Positions 10,183-20,918 are shown, counted from the first letter of the stretch. The stretch: DNA of 64,000 nt from Cyanobacterium sp. HL-69 (GCA_002813895.1 CP024912.1:2418001-2482000); one strand, 5' to 3'. A program made the numbers and translations. The notes: generated from the letters alone by a model not told the origin.

Positions 10183-11319
10183 ATGAACCGTAGATCCTTT
10201 ATCATTACCAGCACAGCTCTTAGTCTTGGCAGTTTAGTCGCTGGTTGTCAAGCCAATCATGACCTAAAAATATTACTACTTCAAGGATCAATCCCTGTTC
10301 AACTAATTGCGGCTTTCAACCAAGAATTAAATCAGGGAAAAAATATCAATTTCAAACCACAGGCAAATCTGGATGAAATATATAAGTTATTACAAAAATG
10401 GCAAGGAAAAAATCCTCCTTCCAAAGAAGAATCAGGATTCCGATTACCTCCCCTTCCTTTTACCCAATCAGAGAAAGAAAAGGCTGATTTAGTTACTCTT
10501 GGCAACTACTGGTTATCCATGGCTATTGAAGATTATTTAATCCAACCCCTTGATAGAGATAATTTATTTAACTGGGGCAATGTATCCCCTATTTTTCAAG
10601 GTTTGGTTACCAGAAATGCCCAAGGAAATATGGAAAGTGGGGGGCAAATATGGGGGGCGCCCTATCGCTGGGGTTATACAATGATTGCTTACCGAGAAGA
10701 TAAGTTTGAGCCTTTAGGTTTTACCCCTGAAGATTGGTCAGATTTATGGCGCGTGGAATTGACAAATAACATTTCTTTGTTGAATCAACCGAGGGAAATC
10801 ATAGGTTTAATTCTTAAAAAGTTAGGCTATTCTTACAACACTGAAAATCTCACCGAAATTAATGAGATTTATGAGGAGTTAATTACTTTAAATAATCAAG
10901 TAAAATTTTATGATTCCACTAATTATTTACAACCTTTAATTAATGGTGATACATGGTTGGCCGTGGGTTGGTCCACGGATATTTTACCTATGTTAGAACA
11001 ACATCGAAATATAAAAGCAGTTATACCTCGCTCAGGTACAAGTTTGTGGGCTGATGTGTGGGTTAACCCCTATGAAAATAATATTTCTGATGAAAAATTA
11101 AATGAAATATATCGTTGGATAAATTACTGTTGGGAGAAGGATTCTGCCACTCGAATAAACTTTTTTACTAAAGGTAATTCTCCCATTTTGACCGCTGAAA
11201 ATGGTAATAACAAGTTAGAAATAAGTGAAGAAATTTTTGCTAAAAGTGAGTTTATAGAACCATTATCTCCCAGTGCGATCGCCCATTACAATCAATTATG
11301 GGAAGGGTTAAATAGTTAA
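10183..11319 (+). CDS. Extracellular solute-binding lipoprotein (PotD-like)
   Basis: 378 residues with a twin-arginine-like signal (MNRRSFIITSTALSLGSL) ending in a lipobox LVAGC, so a Tat- or Sec-exported lipoprotein anchored by Cys22. The mature part is a bacterial solute-binding fold similar to the spermidine/putrescine family: AFNQELNQG early, GAPYRWGYTMIAY in the middle, and the C-terminal lobe with WADVWVNPYENN. In cyanobacteria such proteins bind polyamines or similar small cations for an ABC importer. No permease or ATPase gene is adjacent, so substrate and partner are open. It is convergent with the transketolase gene. Confidence 0.8.
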   Translation: MNRRSFIITSTALSLGSLVAGCQANHDLKILLLQGSIPVQLIAAFNQELNQGKNINFKPQANLDEIYKLLQKWQGKNPPSKEESGFRLPPLPFTQSEKEKADLVTLGNYWLSMAIEDYLIQPLDRDNLFNWGNVSPIFQGLVTRNAQGNMESGGQIWGAPYRWGYTMIAYREDKFEPLGFTPEDWSDLWRVELTNNISLLNQPREIIGLILKKLGYSYNTENLTEINEIYEELITLNNQVKFYDSTNYLQPLINGDTWLAVGWSTDILPMLEQHRNIKAVIPRSGTSLWADVWVNPYENNISDEKLNEIYRWINYCWEKDSATRINFFTKGNSPILTAENGNNKLEISEEIFAKSEFIEPLSPSAIAHYNQLWEGLNS

Positions 11320-11350
11320 GAAATATCTCATGGGCAATTCCAAAACCATA

Positions 11351-11373
11351 AAAAAAGGTGGGCAATGCCCACC
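11351..11373 (-). terminator. Intrinsic terminator of the transketolase gene
   Basis: Perfect 7-bp stem GGTGGGC / GCCCACC with an AAT loop at 11357-11373. Read on the minus strand it is followed by a run of six T (11351-11356), the classical rho-independent form, 11 bp past the stop at 11384. Confidence 0.88.
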
Positions 11374-11383
11374 CCCCATAGAC

Positions 11384-13567
11384 TTATAATAAACCTTTTG
11401 CCCTAGCAGTCAAAGCCTCAGCAGTTAAGCCATTAAACGTCATCAACTCCCCAGCGCTGGCGGTGGTTTCCCCCCGTTTCCAAGCAAAGGTATCTCGTTT
11501 AACGTTACTGCGCAACATGATAGGTTCTAGCATTCCGCTAGTACCCCCTGTCACACCGATTAAAGCATCACCCCCAAAGAGAACCTCAAAACCAGCATCA
11601 TCAAGGAAATTACCATCTTTAGCGGTACAGGTTTCCCATGCCACATCCGTGGGACGGTATAGACGACGGGGATTGATAACCGAAACAATACGTACTCCGA
11701 TTCCCTCGGCTTCCAATGCCTTAGCCGCTTCAAAAACAGGAATTAAAGTCATATCACCGATAACGGCAAAAACAACCTTTTTACTTCCCTCAGATTCATG
11801 GAGAATTACCCCACCTTTTTCAAGGGCTTCTCTAGTTTGTTCAAAGGTAGTGCGAATGGGTAGAGGAGATTTACTAACAGTGATGGTAACGCCCTTATTT
11901 TTAGTACCTAAAGCCCATTCATAACAGGCTTGAGTGCTGTTGGCATCACAGGGAAAAAGAGGAAACACATTGCCATTACGCATCATCCCTGCAAAGTAAT
12001 TTTCAATCTCTGGACGTTGGTGTGTCCAACCGTTGCGCCCTTGCTCCAATGCCCCTGCGGTAAACAGAGTAATGGTGGAGGGGGTTTCCCTTCTTAATTC
12101 TGCCATGGCTTGGGTGACGGTTTGCCAGATGGGTAAGCCGTTGATGGCAAAGGATTCGTACGAACACCAAAGGCTACGCGCCCCAAAGAGGGCTTGGGCT
12201 ACGGCTAAACCTGCACAGGCATCCTCACTTAAAGGCTCATAAACCTGTCCTTGGGGTTGTTGGAAGTAGGTTTCGTCGGTGGTGGGGTGAAGGATTTTTA
12301 AACCGATGTTGATGTTATTTATACCTGATGCGGCGTTACCGTCGGCGTTGGTAACAATAAAGTTAGGATCCTGTTTACCCACATGGACTACTAATTCACC
12401 CATGGCGGTGGTGGATACTTTTTTCTCTCCACCCACAGGATATTCGGTGAGGGGTAATGTGCCTAAGTCGGACAGGGGTAATTCTTTCTCGGTGACGGCA
12501 ACTTCCACGTTAGGGCCTCCGTTGGCACGGGAGAAGTTACTACGCACTAATTCCCAAGCCTCTTTGGATAAGGCTCTTTCTTGGAGGGCGGAGGCAATAT
12601 AATCTTTATCTAGGCTATCCCCAGGGTAAAGGTTATGGGATTTGGAACCAGTTTTGTGAACTCCAGCGCCCTTTAGCTGTTTGACGATTAACACAGTTAG
12701 GGTACCACCAAGGGCAGATTTAGCCGCTTTGTCGGTGGCTTCTAGGATGGCTTGGGTAAATTCGAGACGTTTAGCAAAGGAAAATTTGGTGCTATCAACA
12801 TATTCCCCTGATTGGTTGCTATCGTCATAATCTTTGGCATTGACGAGGATGATTTCTTTAAATCCGTTGCCCTCCCAATAGGCGATCATTTCTTTGTTGG
12901 TTTTGGTGGATACCATACTATGATGCTCTTGGGAGTATCCATTCCAAACGAGGATGGGTAGGAAGTTGGTGGCTTGAGGATAAGCGGTGTTGAAGTGTCC
13001 AAAGCTACTCATGATGTAGGGTTCTCCTAAACCGCCATCACCGATGGTAACGGGAAAGAGGGTGCTGGGGTGGAGTTTTGCCCCTGCCATGGCGAAGTGT
13101 TGCCCTTGCCCTAGGGGACCAGCGGGGTTGAGGAGTCCGGGGATTTGTCCTGATAGATGTCCCAGTAGTCCGTGCATTTCCCTAAATCTGTTGCCCATGT
13201 CTTCCACGGTGTAGATGCCCATTTTTTCAAGGGATTGGTCTAAGAAAACGGTGCTATAAAAACCAGGGGCGTGGTGTCCGACTTCGGTAATGAGGTTTTT
13301 GTGTCCTAACATGACTAAGGCTGCGATCGCATCGGCGATACTAGCAAAACCCCCGGGATGTCCTGATTGTTTGGTGGCGGTAATGTGTAGGGTTAGATAA
13401 CGTAGGGCGTCAGCGGCGAGGAGGGTTTGATAGACTGCTTTTTTGTCTGTAGGGGAAGTGATGGCAGTTTGGTTAGGTGCGATCGCACTTTCGGTACCAT
13501 ATTCAGTAAAATGGGGTAAATCTTCTTTAAAATACTGTATTCCTTGATAAAACGGGGAAGTTGTCAT
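11384..13567 (-). CDS. Transketolase-family thiamine-diphosphate enzyme
   Basis: 727 residues with the three-domain transketolase order. The diphosphate domain has ATKQSGHPGGFASIADAI and LGQGQHFAMAGAKLH, and the ThDP motif GDGGLGEP followed about 26 residues later by an Asn (LVWNGYS). The pyrimidine domain has DACAGLAVAQALFGARSLW, and the C-terminal domain ends near TSGMLEPIMLRSNVKRDTF. It deviates from the canonical Calvin-cycle transketolase, which starts with a shorter N-terminus and a different substrate loop (HPE region), so it may be a paralogue with a different donor or acceptor. The gene stands alone, ends in a strong terminator and has HIP1 sites near its start. Confidence 0.8.
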   Translation of the reverse strand: MTTSPFYQGIQYFKEDLPHFTEYGTESAIAPNQTAITSPTDKKAVYQTLLAADALRYLTLHITATKQSGHPGGFASIADAIAALVMLGHKNLITEVGHHAPGFYSTVFLDQSLEKMGIYTVEDMGNRFREMHGLLGHLSGQIPGLLNPAGPLGQGQHFAMAGAKLHPSTLFPVTIGDGGLGEPYIMSSFGHFNTAYPQATNFLPILVWNGYSQEHHSMVSTKTNKEMIAYWEGNGFKEIILVNAKDYDDSNQSGEYVDSTKFSFAKRLEFTQAILEATDKAAKSALGGTLTVLIVKQLKGAGVHKTGSKSHNLYPGDSLDKDYIASALQERALSKEAWELVRSNFSRANGGPNVEVAVTEKELPLSDLGTLPLTEYPVGGEKKVSTTAMGELVVHVGKQDPNFIVTNADGNAASGINNINIGLKILHPTTDETYFQQPQGQVYEPLSEDACAGLAVAQALFGARSLWCSYESFAINGLPIWQTVTQAMAELRRETPSTITLFTAGALEQGRNGWTHQRPEIENYFAGMMRNGNVFPLFPCDANSTQACYEWALGTKNKGVTITVSKSPLPIRTTFEQTREALEKGGVILHESEGSKKVVFAVIGDMTLIPVFEAAKALEAEGIGVRIVSVINPRRLYRPTDVAWETCTAKDGNFLDDAGFEVLFGGDALIGVTGGTSGMLEPIMLRSNVKRDTFAWKRGETTASAGELMTFNGLTAEALTARAKGLL

Positions 13568-13854
13568 ATTTCCTTTGATCCCTCTTAATTAATGCAATTG
13601 ATTATTAGCTCAATTTTACCTCAGTTTGATGCTTACATTATTTCTAGAAATGGGGAACGGGGAACAGGCAACGAGGAATAACAAGAAGAATTGATTAAAA
13701 GTTTACTAGAATAGATTTTTGTCTATGTTCTTTCGCAAAAGAGACTTCAAAAAAGTTAGAAAATATTTGAGTATTTTTATCATGAAGTGTAACAAGTCAT
13801 TCTGCATCAAAACAAAACCAAGTTTTTAACTTTGGCAGTACACTCCAATTATTA

Positions 13855-14196
13855 TCAACGGACTTTTCTACCCAACCAATTAGTTAATTTTATTGGCATA
13901 TTTTTTCTTATCCAACGCCAAGCAACAATTCTTGCCATAGGTTTAGGTAAACTAATAAAACGTTTAATTATCTTATTAGCAGAGGGATGTTTTACCTTTT
14001 TATTAATTAAATTAATCATGCCCACATCGTACAGACATTCAATGATGAGTTTAATGGTAGCCTCTTCCTGCATGGCTAAATTTTCAATTAATAAGAATAA
14101 ATCCTTCATTCTTTGTTCCTGAAAACGTTTTTCTTGGGGGTTGACTTCTTCTATCGCCACAATTTTAATAGGTTTATTTTCTTGGGTTTTTAACAT
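13855..14196 (-). CDS. Hypothetical basic protein
   Basis: 113 residues, helical and strongly basic toward the C-terminus (NKIIKRFISLPKPMARIVAWRWIRKNMP). There is no signal peptide; the weakly hydrophobic WRWIRKNMPIKL stretch could associate with a membrane. It lies on the same strand as tamB, about 100 bp downstream of tamB's stop. I do not recognise a family with known function. Confidence 0.55.
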   Translation of the reverse strand: MLKTQENKPIKIVAIEEVNPQEKRFQEQRMKDLFLLIENLAMQEEATIKLIIECLYDVGMINLINKKVKHPSANKIIKRFISLPKPMARIVAWRWIRKNMPIKLTNWLGRKVR

Positions 14197-14297
14197 TCTA
14201 AAGCTGTTGAAAAAAAACAGGTTATTATAACAATTAATTTACACCAAAAACATCATTATATGAAGTATTAATATGAAAATTTTAGAAAATATGTTCC

Positions 14298-17200
14298 TTA
14301 AAAGCGGAATTGATATTCGATCGCACTTCGGGTATCATTATTAAAATCTGTAGAACCTCGAATCACAGTACGATCATTAAGACGGTAACGAATATTATAA
14401 CGGGGAGATTGTTCCCCTGTTAAGATAGCGAGGATAGAAAAAGAAATATTTTCTCTAACATTAAAGCCCAATTCTGCCCCTAAACCAAGACTAGATATTC
14501 TGGTTTCACTGTCAATGATGGCAGTAGGAAATAGTCGAAATTCTACCATATCTAAAATTTCATCAAACTGATTTTGGAAACTACCAAATAAAGCTGCCCC
14601 TGCTATATTCGCCAAAGCCAAACCCGTATCTCCATCAGCAAGATTACTGAAAAAGCCTCCCCCTAATAGGGAAACAATTTCTGTTTCATCCCTAGCAGGA
14701 GTACTGGTTAACTCTAAACTTTCATTTATATTACTACTAAAACCATTCACACTTGCCCTAACTCGAATAGTCTCAACGGTATTAATGGTATTTAAGCCAG
14801 ATATATCAGGAATTTCATTTGCCCCTGTATTATCAGCAAATTGATAACGGTTAGTTTCTGTTACCGAGGTTTCTAATTGCATATCAAGGAAAGCATTAAA
14901 GCCATTTTCAGGGGTAAATCTAGCAATGTTGTTATAATTGCGGTTGAGTCTTAATCGACTGGTAAATAAATTGACACTGCCCCCCGTTAAATTAATAACT
15001 CCTTCGGGTTGTAAATTATTAATGTCTCCATTAAGACTTAAACTGCCTTTAGCATTAAGATTCAAAACAGGGGCTTGGGTGACAGTGATATTATCACCCA
15101 AAATTAAATTCAAACTATTAATAGTTGTATTGCTAATTAAGGGATTATTACCAGCACCCATCACATAATCATTTCCGTTACCATTTTGCCCCCCTGCAAG
15201 GAAAACATCTCCATCAAATAAAGTAATATTACCACCAATGATAGGGGCGATCGCACTTCCAGCGATTTCAATATAACCCTTACCATTACCCTCATATAGA
15301 TTAGGAAGATTTAAAGCCAAATTTTCCACCGAAGCCGTTAAAATATCTCCTTCACTATCTTCCCGAAATAAAGGTAAACCACCAACGATAATAATTTCCC
15401 CCTCACTAAAATTTCCCGTCAAACTAGGAATAGTAATCTGATCAAAATCAAAAAGAATATCTCCATTAATATCAGTAATAGGAGTATCAGGAATAAAAGC
15501 CACCTCCATTTCCCCATCACTGATAGTAGCCAAACCATCCGCCACAAAATCTAAAATAGTATTTTCTGATTGGTTATACCTACCACTAATATTCAAATCA
15601 ACACCACCACTACCCTTAGTCAGATTAAATTGATTATTACTAATCACCGTCAACAAACCAAAACCAGACTCCTCAATATTAAGATTCAAACGAAAATCAT
15701 CACTGCCAGAATTACTAGATTGAGGGAAGAGACGGAAAGGAAAACTACCCAATAATCTTGCCGACTCTTCCTCTCCAGTCAAATTACTTGTTGCCAAGAA
15801 ATCAAGACGAGAATTACGATAACCTAAGTTAGCATTAGTTTCCTCAATAGTGGTGCCATTAATTTTTGCATCAACTATCTCTACATTACCTGTTGCCACA
15901 GGATTTTCCACATTACCACTAATAACAATATTGCCATTGGCAATACCTTCTATGTCAAAATTAGGAGGTAAATTAGCCACCCCCGCCAAATTTTTAATAG
16001 GTAAATCCGTTACCAATACTTGCCCCGAAAAACGCTCTTGGCTAAAAGTACCCGATAAAGATACAATAGTTTCGTCATCTTGGAGACTCACAGGTAAAAG
16101 GGTTAACAAACCATCTCGAAAACTCCCTCTTGCTTGAATAGTATCCGCCTGATACTTACCCCAATACCAATCATCCCCACGAAAATCAAAACTAGCATCA
16201 ATACCATCTCTCACCGACGCAATCAAATTTATTTTCCCAGTTAATCTTCCCTCCAAATCTTGTAAAGGAGGAATATTTGCTTGTTGTCTTTGTGTTTCTG
16301 TTTGTTGACTAGCTGAGTTAATCTGTTGCCATCGAAAAAGAGTCTCTTGTAACGACAAACCATCGTTGCTAATACTAAATAAAGGTTTATTTTCTTCTGA
16401 AGTATTATTTTCTTGGGCAATAATCAAGCTATTAGCATCAAGTGAATTAATTTCTCCCTCCACCAGAGAATTTTCCATTAACCTTTTCCGTAAAGCATTT
16501 ATGTTTTTACCTTCTTCTACGAAAGGGATTTGGTTATTAAATAATTGACTATCTTCTACTCCTTCTACCTCACTATCATTTATAACTAAAGTTGGTTGAC
16601 TGGTAGATAATTGATTATCTTCTTCTAACCCCTCATCTTTTCTGACAACCCGAAAAGCAACAACATCTGATTTTACTGCTTTAGCATCTTTAATCTCATC
16701 CCTATCATCTTCCAACTCATTATGACTATTACTAACTAATTCATTCTCCTTTACCTCATTTTCTTGACTAACTTTTAACTCATCTTCTTGACTAACTTTT
16801 AACTCATCATCATTATTTTGATTAACTTCAATTTGTTGATTACTATCCCATAGATAGTTACTGCTAGTTTTTATATTTTCCTCCGTATTACGAGGAAAAC
16901 TGATAGGAGTTTGAGAATTTCTCGTTAATACCCTTGCATAACTATTACCATTTACTCTTGGCGTGTCTTCGGGAATAGAAAGACTCGCCAATGAAGGGTT
17001 TACCTGTAAAGATAAGCAATTAATATCCTCCCCCGTAGAATATAAATCCTTTGCCCCACAAAAATCCATTGGTTGAATACCATCAAATATATCCTCCACC
17101 TCAAAAATACCCACACTGGTTAACAAATTCTGAATATCCCCCTCCCGTAACAACAACTCCGCTTCTAATTGAGGATTTTCGTGGAAAGGTAATATTTGGG

Positions 17201-20138
17201 CAGAAAAATCATACTCATTTTCCAGATGGTTTAATTTACCATCCCTAACAATTATTTTCCCATCCATACTCGATAACTTTGCCCTTAACACATCTCCCCG
17301 AAACTGATTTACTTGGGGATGATTAATAACTAACTCAGCAGAAGCAATATCATAATTATTTAGATTTAAAGCAACTTCCCCAGAAATGTCTCCCCCCACT
17401 GATTGAATCTCAGAAGGAAAAGCAGTTAATACAGGTTGAGTTAAATTTGTTAGAGGAAGGTTAGCAAAGTTCATATCAAGGTTATTACTTTCATCGGTGA
17501 CGGCGGTTAATCTACCTTCTTTTACCTGTAAGTTAATCTGTCTTGGTTGAAAGTCAGCATCAATATCGAGGGCAAATCTATCGTTGTTACCTGTGGTATC
17601 TAGCAAATCAAATTTAACACCATTAATAGTGTCGGCTTCTAGATTTCCTGCAAGAGGATTAAAAGGAAGGTTAGCAATTTCTAAATTAGCTACTTGAATA
17701 TCTCCCCCTAAGCGAGGATTATCAAGATTACCTTGTAACTTTCCTTGAAAGTTAAATTTACCGTCATAACCTATTAAGGCTAGTTGGTTGGGTAGGGATA
17801 AATCTTTTATATCTAAACCAGAGGCAATTAAGTTTAAGTCGAAGTTACTTATATTTTGATTATCGGCATCATAGTTAATAATACCGTTGGCGGAAATATC
17901 TCCTGTGGTGGCTTGGGAAAGCAGGATTTTGTCTCCATCCCAACGGAAGGCGGTTTGTAGGGGTTGTTGGATTAAACTGATGCCCTGATTAAAGTCGAGA
18001 TTACCTGCGATCGCAACGGTGCCTAGAGTTATATTATTAGTGTTACCCTGAATGGATAATCTTCCCCTTGTGTCTCCCCTTAATTCTTGTTGAAACCCAC
18101 CGACATTAAAACTGTTAGTGGCAAGGGTGGTATTAAAGTTATTGTCGTTATCGAGTGAAAGATTTTCTACGGTGACAATACCTTGGGGTAAAAATATATC
18201 TCCCCTCGCTTCGATACTTTGGTTATCTTGATTCAAGCTACCTCGAATGTCTAGGGCGCTGTTAACTCTACCTTGATTAAGAGGGGAATCGCTAGTAAAA
18301 GTTAGTTGACTGAGGTTAAGATTATCAGCGATAAGTTGAGTTTGCCATCTACCTTGATTTAGTTGGGTATTTCTCATGTTAACCATTCCTTGGGCGAGGG
18401 GAAAGTTAAAGTCTCCTTGTAGGGTAATGGTATCAAGGGCAATATTTTGACTATCTCCCAATAGTTGGAAATTTCCTTGAAGGGTGGAGTTATTACAACC
18501 GATGGCTTGACAGTCGATGAGGTTAATTTGATTGAGGGGAATATTCTTTAACTCGATGTCGCCTTGATAATTTTCTTGGTTATAGAGGAGGTTAGAAATA
18601 ATGACTTCCCCATCTCCCATGGCAATATTTGTTGTGCCTGTTATCTGACTATTTTCAATGTCTTGGCCGATGCCCGATATGCGGTATTCTCCATTAATTA
18701 ATCCAAGGGGGGGCAAACTTTCAGATATTTCAATGGCGTAAAGGGTAGCAAGGGTTTGGGCGCTGATATTTTGGGCGTTGAGATTAACTTGGTAGGGAAA
18801 TTGGTTTTCTTGGCGAAAGTCAACTAATCCTGTGCCGTTTATTTCTCCGCCGATGGTGGGGGTAAAGGAAAATTCGTCGATGGAAAGTCGGTTGTTAAGA
18901 ATTGTAAGTTTTGCTTGACTATTTGACAAAAATACTCTGTCAAATAAAATGTTATCAGGGGCAGTAATACTGGCGGTGAGAGTGGGTTGAGTTAATAAAC
19001 CTCGGATGTTAATATCTCCGATTACTTTGCCTATGGTTTCTACTGGGATTTCTGGTAGGTTTAAAGAGGCGATCGCCCTTTGAACTTCTATGGGTTTTGT
19101 TTTAATATTGACATTAAGGGTGGAAAAGTCATCTTCAAGACTTCCAACAACATCACCGTTAATTTCCCCTAGATTAGTATTAACTCCTTCAAAGGTAAGA
19201 CTATTATTGACAAAATTTATTTTGCCGTTGGAGTTGGTAAGGGGTTGAGGTACATTAGGAATATCAAAGTTTACTTCGGCTATGTCAATATTTCCATCAA
19301 TATTAACAAAATCACCATCTTCAAATTTTAAGAGAATATTACCCGTGACACTACCACTATCAACATCTACTGGTAAGGGAGTAAAGTAGTTTATATCATC
19401 AGTAAGAAGATTGTTTCCTGTAATATCTAGTAACCAGTCATTTCTGTCAAGGGGAGTGACGGCAGTTAAAGATATATTCCCCCCCGAAATCACATCTCCT
19501 TGGGTTGCAAAGGTAAGATTATTTTCTCCGATTAAAATACTGCCTTGATTAACTCTAATGTTGAGAGGAGGTAAATCAGTTACTAGGGATTTCATGGTTA
19601 AAGAGGCATTTTTTACCCTCACCGCATCGACATCAAAGGATATAAAATTATCTCTTCTTTCTGGGGGAGTCAGTTGTAAGTTTAACCAACCACTTTCTTC
19701 TGACTTTTCAACATAAACAAGGGGATTAATTATAGTAACTTCCACATTGGCACTTCTTTCTCTCCATAGAAGAGAAGTTAAATTCACTTCCACTGCTTCA
19801 GCGATAACATAGTCTTTTTCTGTGTCGGTAGTAGGTATTTGACTTTCGCCTACTCGAATACTATTAAAAGATACTGATTCTATCTCTCCTAATTCTACAG
19901 GTCTTCCTAAATAATTACTAACGGGTTCTTCAATGAGGGGAATTAATCTTTGGGTGAAGAAATACCAACCATAACTTAATCCTCCTCCTACCGAGATTAA
20001 TGTGCCATACAATAGCAGTTTAATATAAAATCCTCGCTGGGATCTACCCGAATTATTTTCAGGAGAATTAGAATGATTATCCGAATTTTCATCGTAGCCA
20101 TTACCATTGTTAGGAGTATTTTCGGGAAAATCAGTCAT
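14298..20138 (-). CDS. tamB: TamB-like translocation/assembly and lipid-transport protein
   Basis: About 1946 residues. One N-terminal membrane anchor (IKLLLYGTLISVGGGLSYGWYFF near residue 40) is followed by well over a thousand residues of repeated beta-strand pairs of the AsmA/TamB type and the C-terminal DUF490-type domain, ending in EYQFRF with a terminal Phe. TamB spans the periplasm and works with an Omp85 protein in outer-membrane assembly, probably carrying lipid along a groove. ATG 20138 (MTDFPENTP) is preferred to the upstream frame start at 20156. An acidic Glu/Asp/Asn-rich insert of roughly 200 residues sits near the middle (see findings). It is transcribed away from the tRNA gene. 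Confidence 0.9.
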   Translation of the reverse strand: MTDFPENTPNNGNGYDENSDNHSNSPENNSGRSQRGFYIKLLLYGTLISVGGGLSYGWYFFTQRLIPLIEEPVSNYLGRPVELGEIESVSFNSIRVGESQIPTTDTEKDYVIAEAVEVNLTSLLWRERSANVEVTIINPLVYVEKSEESGWLNLQLTPPERRDNFISFDVDAVRVKNASLTMKSLVTDLPPLNIRVNQGSILIGENNLTFATQGDVISGGNISLTAVTPLDRNDWLLDITGNNLLTDDINYFTPLPVDVDSGSVTGNILLKFEDGDFVNIDGNIDIAEVNFDIPNVPQPLTNSNGKINFVNNSLTFEGVNTNLGEINGDVVGSLEDDFSTLNVNIKTKPIEVQRAIASLNLPEIPVETIGKVIGDINIRGLLTQPTLTASITAPDNILFDRVFLSNSQAKLTILNNRLSIDEFSFTPTIGGEINGTGLVDFRQENQFPYQVNLNAQNISAQTLATLYAIEISESLPPLGLINGEYRISGIGQDIENSQITGTTNIAMGDGEVIISNLLYNQENYQGDIELKNIPLNQINLIDCQAIGCNNSTLQGNFQLLGDSQNIALDTITLQGDFNFPLAQGMVNMRNTQLNQGRWQTQLIADNLNLSQLTFTSDSPLNQGRVNSALDIRGSLNQDNQSIEARGDIFLPQGIVTVENLSLDNDNNFNTTLATNSFNVGGFQQELRGDTRGRLSIQGNTNNITLGTVAIAGNLDFNQGISLIQQPLQTAFRWDGDKILLSQATTGDISANGIINYDADNQNISNFDLNLIASGLDIKDLSLPNQLALIGYDGKFNFQGKLQGNLDNPRLGGDIQVANLEIANLPFNPLAGNLEADTINGVKFDLLDTTGNNDRFALDIDADFQPRQINLQVKEGRLTAVTDESNNLDMNFANLPLTNLTQPVLTAFPSEIQSVGGDISGEVALNLNNYDIASAELVINHPQVNQFRGDVLRAKLSSMDGKIIVRDGKLNHLENEYDFSAQILPFHENPQLEAELLLREGDIQNLLTSVGIFEVEDIFDGIQPMDFCGAKDLYSTGEDINCLSLQVNPSLASLSIPEDTPRVNGNSYARVLTRNSQTPISFPRNTEENIKTSSNYLWDSNQQIEVNQNNDDELKVSQEDELKVSQENEVKENELVSNSHNELEDDRDEIKDAKAVKSDVVAFRVVRKDEGLEEDNQLSTSQPTLVINDSEVEGVEDSQLFNNQIPFVEEGKNINALRKRLMENSLVEGEINSLDANSLIIAQENNTSEENKPLFSISNDGLSLQETLFRWQQINSASQQTETQRQQANIPPLQDLEGRLTGKINLIASVRDGIDASFDFRGDDWYWGKYQADTIQARGSFRDGLLTLLPVSLQDDETIVSLSGTFSQERFSGQVLVTDLPIKNLAGVANLPPNFDIEGIANGNIVISGNVENPVATGNVEIVDAKINGTTIEETNANLGYRNSRLDFLATSNLTGEEESARLLGSFPFRLFPQSSNSGSDDFRLNLNIEESGFGLLTVISNNQFNLTKGSGGVDLNISGRYNQSENTILDFVADGLATISDGEMEVAFIPDTPITDINGDILFDFDQITIPSLTGNFSEGEIIIVGGLPLFREDSEGDILTASVENLALNLPNLYEGNGKGYIEIAGSAIAPIIGGNITLFDGDVFLAGGQNGNGNDYVMGAGNNPLISNTTINSLNLILGDNITVTQAPVLNLNAKGSLSLNGDINNLQPEGVINLTGGSVNLFTSRLRLNRNYNNIARFTPENGFNAFLDMQLETSVTETNRYQFADNTGANEIPDISGLNTINTVETIRVRASVNGFSSNINESLELTSTPARDETEIVSLLGGGFFSNLADGDTGLALANIAGAALFGSFQNQFDEILDMVEFRLFPTAIIDSETRISSLGLGAELGFNVRENISFSILAILTGEQSPRYNIRYRLNDRTVIRGSTDFNNDTRSAIEYQFRF

Positions 20139-20341
20139 AATTAGCCACCAAGACAATTAAAGAAGCACAGTCCTATTGTAGTCAGAAATTGTCGTCAGAA
20201 AAGCAAAAAAACCTTGCTGAAAAATTTATATTAATGTTAAAAATCCATTCTAAATCCCATAAACTCAGACAAGATCAGTTTTCTCCTGTAAAACAAAAAT
20301 TTTATAAATTTGAATAAAAATAAAAAATATTTCAAAAACCC

Positions 20342-20370
20342 TTGTCAACTTTAAAAATATTCGTTATATT
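20342..20370 (+). promoter_or_regulatory. Promoter of tRNA-Phe
   Basis: TTGTCA at 20342-20347 and TATATT at 20365-20370 with 17-bp spacing, 20 bp upstream of the mature tRNA 5' end. Confidence 0.7.
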
Positions 20371-20389
20371 ATATAAGTGTCAAATTCAA

Positions 20390-20509
<120 letters not shown>

Positions 20510-20557
20510 TTAGTAAAATCTCCGAAACACTAATAAATAATAAGATTTACTGGTTTT

Positions 20558-20647
20558 TGACTCGCAGATGACGTGCAAAGTCTTTAACCAGTTTTCTTGT
20601 TTTTAGCTATTAGTAACTTAACTTTTGACGTGCAAATGACGTGCAAA
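20558..20647. promoter_or_regulatory. Integrase arm-type binding sites of element 1
   Basis: Three perfect 11-bp repeats TGACGTGCAAA at 20569, 20626 and 20637, plus a degenerate copy TGACTCGCAGA at 20558. They form a doublet (11-bp period), a 57-bp interval, then a second doublet. Element 2 has differently worded sites at exactly the same offsets from the core (137, 148, 205, 216 bp). They are interpreted as arm sites bound by the integrase N-terminal domain. Confidence 0.65.
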
Positions 20648-20653
20648 TTAATT

Positions 20654-20911
20654 TTAGTCACTTATCTGAGGTAGATATTCTATTCCTTGAAAATTACTAA
20701 TATTAATACACAAGTCACTACCTTCACAAGGATCGTAATCCATTGGCTCTACTGTTTTAATCTTTTGTCCTTCGTGTAAAAATTCGACTAATGCAAAACA
20801 CATAATTTTTACGTACTCGCTAGTTTCATCGTCTTGCTTGTATTTGGCATACCATCCTTCAGCAGGTAATATTTGAAGAATGGTATATTTTTCTAAACGT
20901 AAATGGCTCAT
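20654..20911 (-). CDS. Small acidic protein next to attL
   Basis: 85 residues (starts MSHLRLEKYTILQILPAEGWYAK), acidic, no membrane segment or known motif. It is the last gene of the leftward operon, 7 bp after the integrase stop, directly beside the arm sites. Its location would suit a directionality factor or an accessory protein, but it lacks an obvious helix-turn-helix, and element 2 has no counterpart at this position. Confidence 0.6.
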   Translation of the reverse strand: MSHLRLEKYTILQILPAEGWYAKYKQDDETSEYVKIMCFALVEFLHEGQKIKTVEPMDYDPCEGSDLCINISNFQGIEYLPQISD

Positions 20912-20918
20912 AATATTA

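Noticed and set aside
11463-12602. Three antisense ORFs opposite the transketolase gene (69-153 codons)
   Set aside because: Composition is that of the complementary strand of a conserved enzyme; no start signals or domains.
14938-17248. Several ORFs antisense to tamB
   Set aside because: Arise from repetitive beta-strand coding on the other strand; no motifs.
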